Positions 43,742 through 53,812 of a DNA stretch of 64,000 bases are shown piece after piece (position 1 is the first letter of the stretch; each line of letters starts with the position of its first letter). The notes under the pieces are model-generated. The model saw only the letters and a program-made list of their open reading frames with translations, was not told where the DNA came from and did not search any database. The translations under genes were made by a program, and so were the position numbers. This DNA comes from Jeotgalibaca sp. MA1X17-3 (GTDB taxonomy: Bacteria > Bacillota > Bacilli > Lactobacillales > Aerococcaceae): contig NZ_CP090983.1 of the NCBI RefSeq assembly GCF_021513155.1, positions 806,001-870,000 of the forward strand, written 5' to 3'.

Positions 43742-44710
43742 TTACTCAAAAGGATATTTTAATCCCCATTCTTTACGAACTACATCCATAATCTCCACTA
43801 CATCTAGAGTATATTGTAAAAACTTATTTTCAGATTGGGTTATAATCATGTTTGTAAAATCATCAACTTCATAATTTAAAGCATGGTCATGATTTTCAGC
43901 ATGTATGGTTTCTTCCTTGCCATGGTCATGGGTAAATACCGCCGTTGAGGCACGTGGATAATTCATGATGGTCAAGTATCCTTTTTCAAACGCAACCACT
44001 CCCATTTTAGGCATACGGGCTCGGAATGTTAAAGAAATGGTGGCTAGTTCTTGTTGATTATTTTTCAGAACAATTCCAGAAGTCTCATCCACACCGGATT
44101 CATGTAAACTTCCAATTGTTTTAATTTCAGTTGGTTTCTTAGTAAGGAACATGCGAGCAAAGGAAAGAGCATAGGTGCCAATATCAAATAAAGCTCCCCC
44201 AGCTAATTCTTTTTTGAAAAAGTATGAATCAGAATCAAGCTCTTTTTTACTGCCAAACATTACTTGTATCATTTTCAGTGAGCCAACGTCATTAGATTTG
44301 ATCCACTGAGAGATGGTTGAGTAGAGAGGCATATGATAAATAGTCATAGCTTCAGCAAGATACAAATCTTTTGAATGAGCAATTTCGATTACTTCATCCA
44401 ATTGTTCCTTATTAATGGTGATTACTTTTTCACATAGTACATGTTTACCAGCCAGTAGAGCTGCCTTGATCCACTGGTAATGGTGACTATGTGGAGTAGC
44501 AATATAAATAATATCAATAGATGGATCGTTCAACATCTGATGATAGTCACCATATGAGTGAGGAATAGAATTTTTTGTAGCAAATTGTTTGGCTTTTTCA
44601 CTGTTTCGAGAGGCGACTGCATATAGTTCAGCGACTTCTGACGAAAAATTTTCAGCAAGGCTTTGAGCAATCTGACCAGTACCCAATATTCCCCATTTTA
44701 ATTTTGACAA
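43742..44710 (-). CDS. Gfo/Idh/MocA-family oxidoreductase
   Basis: A 322-aa NAD(P)-dependent sugar or polyol oxidoreductase. The Rossmann motif is WGILGTGQIAQSLAENF; IDIIYIATPHSHHYQW and HVLCEKVITINKEQL follow. The conserved EKP triplet appears as EKV, keeping the catalytic Lys. FDIGTYALSFARMFL marks the C-terminal domain. GGAGAAT precedes ATG 44710. Monocistronic; substrate unknown. Confidence 0.87.
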   Translation of the reverse strand: MSKLKWGILGTGQIAQSLAENFSSEVAELYAVASRNSEKAKQFATKNSIPHSYGDYHQMLNDPSIDIIYIATPHSHHYQWIKAALLAGKHVLCEKVITINKEQLDEVIEIAHSKDLYLAEAMTIYHMPLYSTISQWIKSNDVGSLKMIQVMFGSKKELDSDSYFFKKELAGGALFDIGTYALSFARMFLTKKPTEIKTIGSLHESGVDETSGIVLKNNQQELATISLTFRARMPKMGVVAFEKGYLTIMNYPRASTAVFTHDHGKEETIHAENHDHALNYEVDDFTNMIITQSENKFLQYTLDVVEIMDVVRKEWGLKYPFE

Positions 44711-44795
44711 AAAACATTCTCCTTTAGCTTTTGAGATTTAATAAAGTACGATCCAATTGGATAGCGCTTTTATTTATAGGTGTAGAAAAGAAAGG

Positions 44796-45326
44796 TCACA
44801 CCGATTTTTTACAGAAATCTGAAGAATACTGGACGAGACCAGAAATGTGTTGAATGGTATTTGGTAACAATTCAACTGCTAAAAAATCTTCTGATGAAAC
44901 TTTAAAAGGTGATTTTATTCCAAATTCACTAGCTGGAATATAACCAAAACGCGGATAATACTCAGCGTGACCCATCACTACAGAAACGGGATAACCTAAT
45001 TTTTTTGCAAGAAGATGTCCTTCTTTAATTAAACTACCACCTATTTTATGGTTTTGATAGTCAGGTAAGATGGCTAGTGGAGCAAGAGCTAAGCAGACTT
45101 GTTCCCCAATCGTGATTTCAGTAAATAAAATATATCCGATAATTTCCTGATTAAATTCAGCTACTAAAGATAATTCTGGAACGAATGAGGAACTTTCACG
45201 CAATCGTCTAACTAGAAGATGTTCACAATGATCACTGAATTCTTCATTTAAGAAACTCTGCTGTACAATATTTTCAACTGTTGAATAATCTTCAGGCGTT
45301 TCTTGCCTTATTTCTATTTCTGTCAT
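44796..45326 (-). CDS. GNAT N-acetyltransferase (YhbS-like)
   Basis: A 176-aa acetyl-CoA-dependent acyltransferase. Motif A is LAPLAILPDYQNHKIGGSLIKEG with the pyrophosphate loop, and VVMGHAEYYPRFGY is the feature that groups it with YhbS-like proteins. It ends with a hydrophobic strand region. GGAGAAC lies before ATG 45326. Substrate unknown. Confidence 0.82.
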   Translation of the reverse strand: MTEIEIRQETPEDYSTVENIVQQSFLNEEFSDHCEHLLVRRLRESSSFVPELSLVAEFNQEIIGYILFTEITIGEQVCLALAPLAILPDYQNHKIGGSLIKEGHLLAKKLGYPVSVVMGHAEYYPRFGYIPASEFGIKSPFKVSSEDFLAVELLPNTIQHISGLVQYSSDFCKKSV

Positions 45327-45651
45327 ATCCGCAGTTCTCCTATTCTTTTCCTATTATAGTAAGTATACGAATATTCAGAATTTCTGTAAAGTTTTTTTAA
45401 GAAAAGAACCAAAAAGATAAAAGCTATATTTTTTAAAAGATATAAAGGATTAACCTTGTAATTTGAAGAGGGTTGATTGATAATTTCATTGCAGCCTTTT
45501 TCAAGAAGAAATATATTTTGTTGTATATAAATAGAGAGTTTTCCTTTGCTTGCAGAAATTCTAAGCATGTGACAAGATGAAATAGAATCTTTACTCATAA
45601 TAGATATCTATTTGAAAAAATAAAGAAATTAGAAAGGAGTAACACACAAAT
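45327..45651. other. 325-nt intergenic region without a supported gene
   Basis: It separates the minus-strand GNAT gene from plus-strand trkA and should contain both promoters. I found no convincing paired hexamers, hairpin terminator or RNA element. A 91-codon minus-strand open frame here lacks an RBS and resembles nothing. Confidence 0.5.
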
Positions 45652-47004
45652 ATGAAAATTGTAATTGCTGGAGGAGGCAAGGTCGGTTCGGTCCTTTGTA
45701 CGGAACTATCCTCTGAAACAAATGATATTATTTTAATTGAAAAGAACCCTAAAAAACTGGATGACCTGATTAGTAAAAATGATATTTCTGGTATTGCAGG
45801 AAACGGTGCAAGTTATGATATTCAGGTAGAAGCTGGCGTAAAGACTTGCGATATTTTTATTGCAGTTACTCCACAAGATGAAGTAAATATTATGGCAGCT
45901 ATTCTAGCAAAAAAACTGGGAGCAAAATATACGATTGCTCGAGTTCGTAACCCTGAATATTCCTATCATCTGGACTTTGTGCGAGAAAGTCTAGGAATTA
46001 ATTTAATGATTAATCCAGAACTGGAAGCAGCTAGAAATATGGTTAGCATTATTAAATTTCCCACTATATTAAGTTTACAGTCTTTTGCTCGTAATAAAGT
46101 AGATTTGATTGAAATAGAGGTAGCTCCGAATAGTGGTTTGGAAAATCAATCGCTGAGTAATTTTAGGACAATCTATGGCGACATTTTAGTTTGTGCGATT
46201 AAAAGAGGGGATGATACAATTATTCCTTCTGGTACGAACACTCTTCAAAGAGGCGATCATATTTATGTACTTGGAAATAAACGCGTTATTCGTAAGTTTT
46301 ACAAAAAAGTAAGCCCAGATAAAAGTAATATCCAATCAGTATTGATTATCGGTGGTGGAAGAATTACCTACTATTTAATTGATCTGCTAAAGGGTCATAA
46401 AATGGATATCAAAGTCATCGAGCGAAGATTAGATGTGGCAGAAAACTTAAGTGATGTATTTCCTGAAGTTGAAGTTATTCTAGGGGACGGAACAGATCAG
46501 GAAGTACTAGAGAGCGAAGGAATAGAGAATTATCAAGCTTTTCTTTCATTAACAGGGGTCGATGAAGAGAATATCATCACATCTATGTTTGCTTCTCAAA
46601 AGAAAGTGAAAAAAGTCATTACAAAAGTAAATCGTGAATTATTATTGAAAATTTTTAATACACTAGGTATGGAGTCCATCATTACTCCAAAACGAGTGAT
46701 TGCTAATATTATTTTACGTTTCGTACGATCCCTATCTGCTAGTTCTGTTTCAGATGTAGAGGCATTATATCGAATTGCAGATAATCAAGCAGAAGCCATT
46801 CAATTTAAAATAAAGAAAAATAGTAAAGCAACAGATATTCCCTTAGAGAAATTAGAAACCAAACCTAATTTGTTGATTGGATATATCGTAAGAGATCAAA
46901 AATTAATATTCCCAGGTGGTCAAGATGTGGTGAAAGAAAATGACCGAGTCATTGTTATTACGAAGGATAAAACCATCAGTAGTATTGATGACATCTTGAA
47001 GTAA
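45652..47004 (+). CDS. trkA: Trk potassium uptake regulatory protein with two RCK domains
   Basis: A 450-aa cytoplasmic protein made of two RCK_N/RCK_C units. The first Rossmann motif is IVIAGGGKVGSVLCTEL, the second is SVLIIGGGRITYYLIDLL, each followed about 60 residues later by the expected acidic and small-residue segments. It binds nucleotides and controls the TrkH channel encoded 12 nt downstream. AAAGGAG precedes ATG 45652. Confidence 0.92.
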   Translation: MKIVIAGGGKVGSVLCTELSSETNDIILIEKNPKKLDDLISKNDISGIAGNGASYDIQVEAGVKTCDIFIAVTPQDEVNIMAAILAKKLGAKYTIARVRNPEYSYHLDFVRESLGINLMINPELEAARNMVSIIKFPTILSLQSFARNKVDLIEIEVAPNSGLENQSLSNFRTIYGDILVCAIKRGDDTIIPSGTNTLQRGDHIYVLGNKRVIRKFYKKVSPDKSNIQSVLIIGGGRITYYLIDLLKGHKMDIKVIERRLDVAENLSDVFPEVEVILGDGTDQEVLESEGIENYQAFLSLTGVDEENIITSMFASQKKVKKVITKVNRELLLKIFNTLGMESIITPKRVIANIILRFVRSLSASSVSDVEALYRIADNQAEAIQFKIKKNSKATDIPLEKLETKPNLLIGYIVRDQKLIFPGGQDVVKENDRVIVITKDKTISSIDDILK

Positions 47005-47016
47005 AGGGGGAGTAAC

Positions 47017-48462
47017 ATGAATTTTTCAATGGTAAGGTATGTATTGGGGCGTCTTCTCCAAGTACAAGCATATCTTTTAGGGATTCCTTTAATAGTTAGT
47101 TTTATTTATCGTGAGCCCATTCAATATAAAACTAGTTTTTTAATAGTTATCATTTTGTTAACCGTTATTGCTTTGATTTCTAATGGGAAGAAACCGGAGA
47201 ATAAAAGAATGACCGCAAAAGATGGTTTTGTGATTGTTGCTTTATCTTGGATTCTTTTTTCCTTTTTTGGGTCTCTTCCATTTTTTATTAGTGGAGATAT
47301 TCCCTCTTTAGTAGATGCATTTTTTGAAACGAGTAGTGGATTTAGTACAACTGGTTCGAGTATTTTAACAGATGTAGAAGCATTATCTCATTCCATGCTT
47401 TTCTGGCGAAGCTTCACTCACTTAATAGGCGGAATGGGGATTCTAGTATTTGCTTTAGCTGTCTTACCTCAAATGGACTCTGAATCTGTATATATTATGA
47501 AAGCTGAAGTTCCTGGACCTACTTTTGGTAAACTAGTTTCTAAACTATCTTCTACAGCTAGGATTTTGTATATTATTTATATATCGATGACTGTTATGGT
47601 AATTATCTTACTTTTATTTGGAGGAATGAACCTATTTGATGCTGTATTGCATGGGTTTGGGGTTGCAGGTACGGGAGGATTTGGTGTACGAAATGGAAGT
47701 TTAGCTTCGTATGATAGTGCCTATATTGATTACGTTATTGGAATTGGCATGTTAGTATTTGGAGTGAACTTCAACTTATATTACATGGTGTTGATTGGAC
47801 AAGCAAAAGATGCTTTCAAAAGTGAAGAATTTAGATGGTACCTTGGAATTATTTTTGCTGCAATTAGCATGATTTGTCTGAATCTTTTTTCAACCTATGA
47901 TTCCGTAAGTGTTTTATTCCGAGATGTATTCTTTACTGTTTCTTCTGTAATTACAACTACAGGATTTTCCACAGCAGATTTTGGAACGTGGCCTTTGTTT
48001 TCGCAAATGATTTTACTTTTATTAATGTTTTTTGGTGGAAGTGCAGGATCAACTGCAGGGGGACTGAAAATCTCTAGAATTGTTTTGATGGGGAAAATAG
48101 TAGGCTCAGAAGTAAAACGAATCGCTCAACCGAACCGTGTAGTATCGATTCGATATGATAATAAACCTTTAGATAAACAAATTAAACATACCGTTGCAAA
48201 TTATATTGTAGTCTACTTTATTCTCTTTACGGGACTCTTGTTGGTGATAGGATTGGATACCCCAGACTTCTTATCCGCATTTAGTTCTGTAACAGCAACT
48301 TTTAACAATATTGGACCGGGGTTAGGTGCATTTGGTCCTACTTCTAGTTATGTAGATTTGAGTGACCCTTCTAAGATTTTACTCTCATTCACTATGCTAG
48401 CGGGAAGATTGGAGATTTTTCCAATGATTATCCTATTTTTACCTCAAACATGGAAAAGATGA
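47017..48462 (+). CDS. trkH: TrkH-family potassium uptake membrane protein
   Basis: A 481-aa membrane protein with the two extra N-terminal helices of TrkH and four M1-P-M2 repeats. Filter-like loops are TSSGFSTTGSS, GTGGFGVRN, VITTTGFSTADF and TFNNIGPGLGAFGP. It pairs with trkA just upstream (12-nt gap, GGGGGAG site). It is the second K+ uptake system in the window after ktrAB. Confidence 0.92.
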   Translation: MNFSMVRYVLGRLLQVQAYLLGIPLIVSFIYREPIQYKTSFLIVIILLTVIALISNGKKPENKRMTAKDGFVIVALSWILFSFFGSLPFFISGDIPSLVDAFFETSSGFSTTGSSILTDVEALSHSMLFWRSFTHLIGGMGILVFALAVLPQMDSESVYIMKAEVPGPTFGKLVSKLSSTARILYIIYISMTVMVIILLLFGGMNLFDAVLHGFGVAGTGGFGVRNGSLASYDSAYIDYVIGIGMLVFGVNFNLYYMVLIGQAKDAFKSEEFRWYLGIIFAAISMICLNLFSTYDSVSVLFRDVFFTVSSVITTTGFSTADFGTWPLFSQMILLLLMFFGGSAGSTAGGLKISRIVLMGKIVGSEVKRIAQPNRVVSIRYDNKPLDKQIKHTVANYIVVYFILFTGLLLVIGLDTPDFLSAFSSVTATFNNIGPGLGAFGPTSSYVDLSDPSKILLSFTMLAGRLEIFPMIILFLPQTWKR

Positions 48463-48470
48463 TGAGCTTT

Positions 48471-48518
48471 TAATAATACCTTCTACTCTGTAAAGGAAGA
48501 GTAGAGGGTATTATTTTG
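48471..48518 (+). terminator. intrinsic terminator after trkAH
   Basis: A 14-15-bp stem (about 48474-48489 with 48499-48513) with a T-rich tail. Confidence 0.8.
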
Positions 48519-48582
48519 TCTATTAGAAAAAAACTATGATAATATAGAATAGATATTGATTTTATTTTTTTAAGATAAAGGA

Positions 48583-49353
48583 GTGCTCGAAATTAATAGA
48601 TTATTAGATAAAGTAGCAATTATTACAGGTAGTGGTGCAGGTATTGGAAAGACCATTGCAAAATCTTTTGCAAAAGAAGGAGCAAAAGTAGTTATTGTTG
48701 ATTTCGATGAAGAAGCATTGAATACTACTGTAAAAGAAATTCAAGATACAGGGCGAGAAGCTCTAGGCTTAAAAGTAAATGTAACCAGTGAAGAAGATGT
48801 TAAAAAAATGGTTTCAGAAACCTTGAGCCATTTTGGAACAATAGATATTTTAGTTAATAATGCTGGTGTCAGCGATAATATGCAAGCGGCTGGAAATGTT
48901 GAAGATAATGTATGGAATCGTGTGATGGATATTAATGTAATGGGTGTTATGCGTTGTGTTCGTCAAGTACTTCCTTATTTTGAAAAGAATCAAGCCGGTA
49001 TTATTTTGAATATGTCTTCTGTGGCCGGTGTGACAGGTGGGCGTGGTGGATTAACTTATACAGCTGCCAAGCATGCAGTTGTTGGGATGACGAAAAATAT
49101 TGGGTCTCAATATGGTCCTCTAGGAATTCGTTGTAATGCGGTAGCTCCAGGAAATATTCAAACTGATTTTAGTTCTAGAATGCAAAATATTGATCAATTT
49201 GGTATGAAGCAAGCGATTCGTGCTACAAACTTAATTCCACGTGCAGGACAAGTCGAAGAAATTGCTTCTATTTGTGTGTTTCTTGCTTCAGAGGACTCTA
49301 GTTATATTAATGGTCAAACCATCGTTGCAGATGGCGGATGGAGTGCGTATTGA
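48583..49353 (+). CDS. short-chain dehydrogenase/reductase
   Basis: A classical SDR of about 255 aa: cofactor motif TGSGAGIGKTIA, NNAGVS, catalytic Ser in MSSVAGV, and Tyr/Lys in YTAAKHAVVG, ending in GQTIVADGGW. D in VIVVDFDEEA suggests NAD(H). GTG 48583 lies on the AAAGGAG site itself, so it is a poor start. ATT 48592, 8 nt after the site, begins I/M-NRLLDKVAIITG, a standard SDR N-terminus. Either an ATT start or an altered ATG is likely. Substrate unknown. Confidence 0.87.
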   Translation: MLEINRLLDKVAIITGSGAGIGKTIAKSFAKEGAKVVIVDFDEEALNTTVKEIQDTGREALGLKVNVTSEEDVKKMVSETLSHFGTIDILVNNAGVSDNMQAAGNVEDNVWNRVMDINVMGVMRCVRQVLPYFEKNQAGIILNMSSVAGVTGGRGGLTYTAAKHAVVGMTKNIGSQYGPLGIRCNAVAPGNIQTDFSSRMQNIDQFGMKQAIRATNLIPRAGQVEEIASICVFLASEDSSYINGQTIVADGGWSAY

Positions 49354-49423
49354 TTTTATGCTAAAAAGAGCGGGACATAGGGTTTGCCTTTTATTCTGCA
49401 TTTAAGAAAATGGTGAAGAAATA

Positions 49424-49464
49424 GGAAGGGGACTGGGACTTTTGTTCCAGCCCCTTCTTTTTAT
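49424..49464 (+). terminator. intrinsic terminator
   Basis: A GC-rich stem (about 49424-49439 with 49444-49459) and T5 tail after the SDR gene. Confidence 0.85.
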
Positions 49465-49552
49465 TAATAGAGGTTATCTTGCAGCAGACCTTTAAAATGA
49501 TTATGATAAAGGTAATTCTAATAGATTAAAAATTTTAAAAGGAGGGATAGAA

Positions 49553-50014
49553 ATGAAAAAGAAACGAAAAGAAGATGGCAGAGAAGAGGTACTCCCTTCT
49601 AAACAAAAAAAGATGTTCTCTTTCAGCAAGCAGAATCTATTAGGTGTAATTGGCGGTTCAGGATTTCTTCTGATTATCAAAGGGGTTGGAGGACTCATCG
49701 AAAGTATCTTTGAACGTCCTTCTGCACAGTGGCGAACAGATATCACTTTTGGTAATTTATTTTTATATCTGCTAATCGTATTTATAACACTCGTAGCTAT
49801 AAAAAAAGTACCTTCTAAAAAAATTCAAAAGAAAAATATCTATCAAATTTTAAGCGTCGCTATAGTTATAATTACCTTTGCGTTCATCCTTACGTTTACT
49901 ATTCCTATCCTCCAAGTCACTATGATAAGGATCCATCCAGTTATTTTAGTTTTAGCTGGAGCAGTCTTACTACCGGCATCCGGAAATTTATCATTTAGAA
50001 AAAATAAATATTGA
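49553..50014 (+). CDS. hypothetical membrane protein
   Basis: A 153-aa protein I do not recognise. A strongly basic N-terminal 25 residues precede about four hydrophobic segments (near 29-44, 65-80, 96-118 and 122-140), with a short basic tail. AGGAGGG precedes ATG 49553, which supports real translation. It is monocistronic with its own terminator. Confidence 0.65.
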   Translation: MKKKRKEDGREEVLPSKQKKMFSFSKQNLLGVIGGSGFLLIIKGVGGLIESIFERPSAQWRTDITFGNLFLYLLIVFITLVAIKKVPSKKIQKKNIYQILSVAIVIITFAFILTFTIPILQVTMIRIHPVILVLAGAVLLPASGNLSFRKNKY

Positions 50015-50019
50015 GTATA

Positions 50020-50053
50020 GAAAAGCCCCGATAAAAAATATCGGGGCTTTTCT
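50020..50053. terminator. bidirectional terminator
   Basis: A 15-bp stem (50020-50034 with 50039-50053), GC-rich core and A/T flanks, between the hypothetical gene and manA. Confidence 0.9.
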
Positions 50054-50059
50054 ATAAAA

Positions 50060-51019
50060 TTAACGGTTCTTCGGACCTGGTGTGGATGCCATACATGTCA
50101 AGTTTCCAGTTATACTCCAACTTTCAACAGTTGCTGGAAGAATAAAGTGTCTTCCTTTAGTTAAAGGATATTCACGGCTATCAACAGTAAGTTTACCATC
50201 ACCTTCTAATACACTAACCAAAACATAAGGAGCTACTTTATCGAAATCAAGAGTGGAATGAACATCCCAAAGATAAACGTTAAAATAATCACTTTGGATA
50301 TAGGTAGTGATTTTGTTGTCATCAATCTCTTGTGTATGACCTACGTTTTTCGGATCTACGTGAGGAATGGTAGAAACATCTAAAGTCTGCTGGATATGCA
50401 ACTCTCTTTGTTTGCCCATGTCATCAATACGATCATAGTCGTAGAGACGATACGTTGTATTACTACTTTGTTGTGTTTCCAAAATCATAATTCCAGCACC
50501 AATTGCATGAATGGTACCACTTGGAACAAAGAAGAAATCTCCTGCTTTTACTTTTATGGATCGCAGCAAGGTATCCCATTCGCCTTTTTCAATTAAATCT
50601 GCGAATTCTTCTTTGGATTTTGCATGATGTCCGTAGACAATTTCTGCTCCTTCGTCAGCATCAATTACATACCAACATTCTGTTTTACCTTGTTCTCCCT
50701 CGTGTTCAAAAGCATACACATCGTCAGGATGTACTTGAACGGAGAGGTCATCTGTAGCATCAATAATTTTTGTTAGTAATGGAAAGACAGATACAGTTGG
50801 ATTTCCGAATAATTCTGGATGAGTTTGGAATAATACATCTAATCCTATATCTACATACTCACCATTTTCAATTGTTGCTACGCCATCTGGATGCGCACTA
50901 ATTGCCCAACATTCGCCAGTATGTTTAGATGGAATGTCGTAATGGTAGATATCACGTAATTTAGTACCACCCCAAATTTTTGGTTGTAACACTGGGTTCA
51001 TAAATAATGGTTCACTCAT
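50060..51019 (-). CDS. manA: mannose-6-phosphate isomerase, class I
   Basis: A 319-aa cupin-fold zinc enzyme interconverting mannose-6-P and fructose-6-P. Metal ligands are in DLSVQVHPDD (Gln, His), GKTECWYV (Glu) and SGTIHAIGAG (His). The N-terminal PKIWGGTKLRD is family-typical, and the short C-terminus fits the Gram-positive form. GAGGAGG precedes ATG 51019. Divergent from the MATE gene. It links mannose-type PTS products to glycolysis. Confidence 0.93.
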   Translation of the reverse strand: MSEPLFMNPVLQPKIWGGTKLRDIYHYDIPSKHTGECWAISAHPDGVATIENGEYVDIGLDVLFQTHPELFGNPTVSVFPLLTKIIDATDDLSVQVHPDDVYAFEHEGEQGKTECWYVIDADEGAEIVYGHHAKSKEEFADLIEKGEWDTLLRSIKVKAGDFFFVPSGTIHAIGAGIMILETQQSSNTTYRLYDYDRIDDMGKQRELHIQQTLDVSTIPHVDPKNVGHTQEIDDNKITTYIQSDYFNVYLWDVHSTLDFDKVAPYVLVSVLEGDGKLTVDSREYPLTKGRHFILPATVESWSITGNLTCMASTPGPKNR

Positions 51020-51247
51020 AATATCCTCCTCTTGAATGTAATAGAAAGTAATGTTTGAAAGGGTTACTTAATTCTTATTATACAATACATTGTTTTAAAT
51101 TTCATAGGATGAAAGACAGGAAGCACTACTTTTTAATTTATTGATTGGTTTCAAACGAAACAAGACGTATAATAGTGGAAGTACCTATTTTTAGAATCTA
51201 TTTTATATAAAATGTAACTAGATAGAATTGAAAAGGAGTCGTTCAGT

Positions 51248-52632
51248 TTGCAAGAGGTAAAAGATTCTCGGATGGGAACAGAATATATCCCTAAATTAAT
51301 GTTTTCGTTGGCAATGCCTTCTATTATTGCTCAAGTAATTAATATTCTTTATAACATTGTAGACCGGATGTATATCGGTCACATACCCGAAGTTGGCGCG
51401 TTAGCTTTAACTGGTTTAGGAGTTAGTGCACCATTGCTAATTATTGTTTCGGGATTTAGTATGCTTGTTGGAGGTGGTGGGGCTCCGCTAGCAGCTATTG
51501 CGATGGGAAGGAAAGATAATGAAGAGGCAGAGCGAATCTTAGGTGCGGGAACTTATTTGTTAACGATTCTAGGAATTGTTTTGACTATTCTAATCTTTAT
51601 TTTTAAAGAACCAATCTTATATATTTTTGGAGCAAGTGATGTAACCTTCCCTTATGCAAATAGATACACGAGTATTTACTTAATAGGAACTATTTTTGTA
51701 CAATATGCATTAGGATTAAATACGTTTATTACGAGTCAAGGTCAATCCAAAATCGCAATGTTTTCTGTATTAATTGGTGCAGTAACGAATATTATTTTGG
51801 ATCCAATTTTTATATTTGGATTTAGTATGGGGGTTGAAGGAGCAGCATTAGCTACAGTGATTTCTCAAGCGTTAAGTGGTTTTTATGTGATTCATTTCTT
51901 ACGTTCAAAACGCTCTGCTATTCGAATAAAAAAAGAGTATGTTCATTTTGATAAAGGAATATTGAAAAAAACAATTGCATTGGGGATTTCACCTTTCATT
52001 ATGGCAGCTACTCAAAGTGCTGTTGTGATTGTATTTAATAGTGGACTTCTTCGATATGGAGGAGATTTACATGTAGGTGCGATGACGATCATGCAAAGTG
52101 TGATGCAACTGATGATTGTGCCTATTCAAGGATTCACTCAGGGAGTTCAGCCAATTGTCTCGTATAATTTTGGTGCTCAAAAAATGGATCGTGTAAAAGA
52201 AACGGTCAAAAAAGTTTGTTCCTTACGGTAGCAACAACGGTAATTTTTTATGGAATTATTCTGATTGTGCCACAGCTATTTGCCCGTATCTTTACAACAG
52301 ACCCTGAATTAACTAACGTAATTATTGATTTACTGCCTATATTTATGGGGGGAATGTGGTTGTTTGGTGTTCAGATGACTGCACAAATGTTCTTTGTCGG
52401 AACTGGAGAGGCAAAAAAATCGTTGTTCTTAGCTCTTTTACGTAAGGTAATTATTTTGATTCCTTTAGCTTTGATCTTACCAAATTGGTTTGAAGTAAGG
52501 GGGATTTACTATTCGGAGCCGATAGCTGATATTATCTCAGCTTCCACCGCAGGGATTTTACTATGGGCTACCGCAAAGAAAACTCTTTCTGCGGAAAATG
52601 TTGCTTTGCATGCAACTAAAAAAGCTTCTTAA
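51248..52632 (+). pseudogene. MATE-family efflux transporter, split by one apparent frameshift
   Basis: A 12-helix Na+ or H+/drug antiporter. The first part has the N-terminal MATE core PSIIAQVINILYNIVDRMYIG and IPIQGFTQGVQP; the second has FFVGTGEAKKSLFLALLRK. The frames are separated at an A6 run (52208-52213). One more A gives VKKSLFLTVATTVIFYG continuously. Starts at TTG 51248 behind AAGGAG. Probably an intact gene with a one-base error. Confidence 0.85.
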
Positions 52633-52704
52633 AAATTAAACAAAGCAAAAATATAATATTTTTTACTTTTTTTTGGTAAAATAATGAAAAGGGAGTGAAG
52701 TAAA

Positions 52705-53136
52705 ATGAATATACAAGAGAAAGTAAGTAAGGATTTTATCCAAGCTAGAAAAAATCGGGATACATTGAAAATAAATGTCTTGCGAATTATAAAATCTCAC
52801 TTTGATACCTATAAAATAGATCATCAAAAAGAAATGACAGAAGAAGAGACGATCAATTATCTTTTAAAAGAACAAAAACAAACGAATGAAGCAATCGAAT
52901 TTGCAGAAAAAGCAAATCGTGAAGATTTAGTAAAAGAAAATCGTGAGAAACTAGCAATCATCACTTCTTATCTACCCAAAATGATGACCAAAGAAGAAAT
53001 TCAAGATTATTTAATATTGAAAGACGTTCCTTCTCTTTCAATGAAAGATGCGATGAAACTAGCCATAGGCGAACTAAATGGTAAAGCGGAGAAAAAAATG
53101 ATCTCTCAAGTAGTGAAAGAGCTTCTAGGGAAATAA
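52705..53136 (+). CDS. yqeY: GatB/YqeY-domain protein
   Basis: A 143-aa helical protein of the YqeY family, related to the tail domain of the GatB amidotransferase subunit. Visible signatures are KDFIQARKNRDTLKINVLRI at the N-terminus and EIQDYL...GKAEKKMISQVVKELL at the end. The role in tRNA metabolism is assumed from homology only. GGGAGTG precedes ATG 52705. Confidence 0.9.
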   Translation: MNIQEKVSKDFIQARKNRDTLKINVLRIIKSHFDTYKIDHQKEMTEEETINYLLKEQKQTNEAIEFAEKANREDLVKENREKLAIITSYLPKMMTKEEIQDYLILKDVPSLSMKDAMKLAIGELNGKAEKKMISQVVKELLGK

Positions 53137-53146
53137 ATTTAGAAGA

Positions 53147-53198
53147 AAACACTTCCCATACAGACTAACGAATGTATCTGTGTAGGGAGTGTTTTTTA
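53147..53198 (+). terminator. intrinsic terminator
   Basis: A bulged stem (about 53147-53164 with 53176-53195) with a T6 tail after yqeY. Confidence 0.75.
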
Positions 53199-53226
53199 AC
53201 GTATAAATAAGGTAGGAGGAAGAACG

Positions 53227-53763
53227 TTGACCAATAAAAATCATGAGTACCGCATTCAGCTAGCAACTCGTAATGACTTACCTATTATTATGAAAATGAT
53301 TGAGGATGGAAAAGAACGTCTTAAAAACATGAGAGTAGACCAATGGCAAAATGGATATCCGAATGAAGAAGTTATTTTAAAAGATATGAAGGTAGGAAAT
53401 AGTTATCTTTTTTTTGAAGGAGATACCCCTGTGGCGACTTTTGCTCTATTTTTTGACAACGATCCAACATATTCTTCCATAAAAGAAGGAGAATGGCTGA
53501 CGAAGAACCCCTATACGGTTATTCATCGAATAGCAGTATCAGAAAATCATCTAGGCAAAGGAATAATGGGCCAACTTTTACAAAAAGTTGGAGAAAAATC
53601 ACTAGCAAAAGGGTTTGGAAGTATGCGGATGGATACCCATCCTGAAAATAAAACGATGCAACGAGCTTTATTGAAAAATAAATTTGAATTTTGCGGTCAT
53701 ATTTATTTAGAAAATAATGATCTCCGCTTTGCATATGAAAGAATATGGAATGAGAAGTGGTAG
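53227..53763 (+). CDS. GNAT-family acetyltransferase
   Basis: A 178-aa acetyl-CoA transferase. Motif A is IAVSENHLGKGIMGQLLQKVG, followed by MRMDTHPENKTMQRALLKNKFEFCG in two conserved blocks. Its start is TTG 53227 behind GGAGGA. Acceptor unknown; the DTHPENKTMQ motif is common in uncharacterised Gram-positive GNATs. Confidence 0.85.
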   Translation: MTNKNHEYRIQLATRNDLPIIMKMIEDGKERLKNMRVDQWQNGYPNEEVILKDMKVGNSYLFFEGDTPVATFALFFDNDPTYSSIKEGEWLTKNPYTVIHRIAVSENHLGKGIMGQLLQKVGEKSLAKGFGSMRMDTHPENKTMQRALLKNKFEFCGHIYLENNDLRFAYERIWNEKW

Positions 53764-53812
53764 GAGTAAAATTGATGAATATGGTATAATGACGAGAAGT
53801 TAAAAAATAAGG

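Noticed and set aside
45323..45598. 91-codon minus-strand open frame between the GNAT gene and trkA
   Set aside because: No ribosome site, odd composition and no recognisable motif; it most likely covers the promoter region of trkA.
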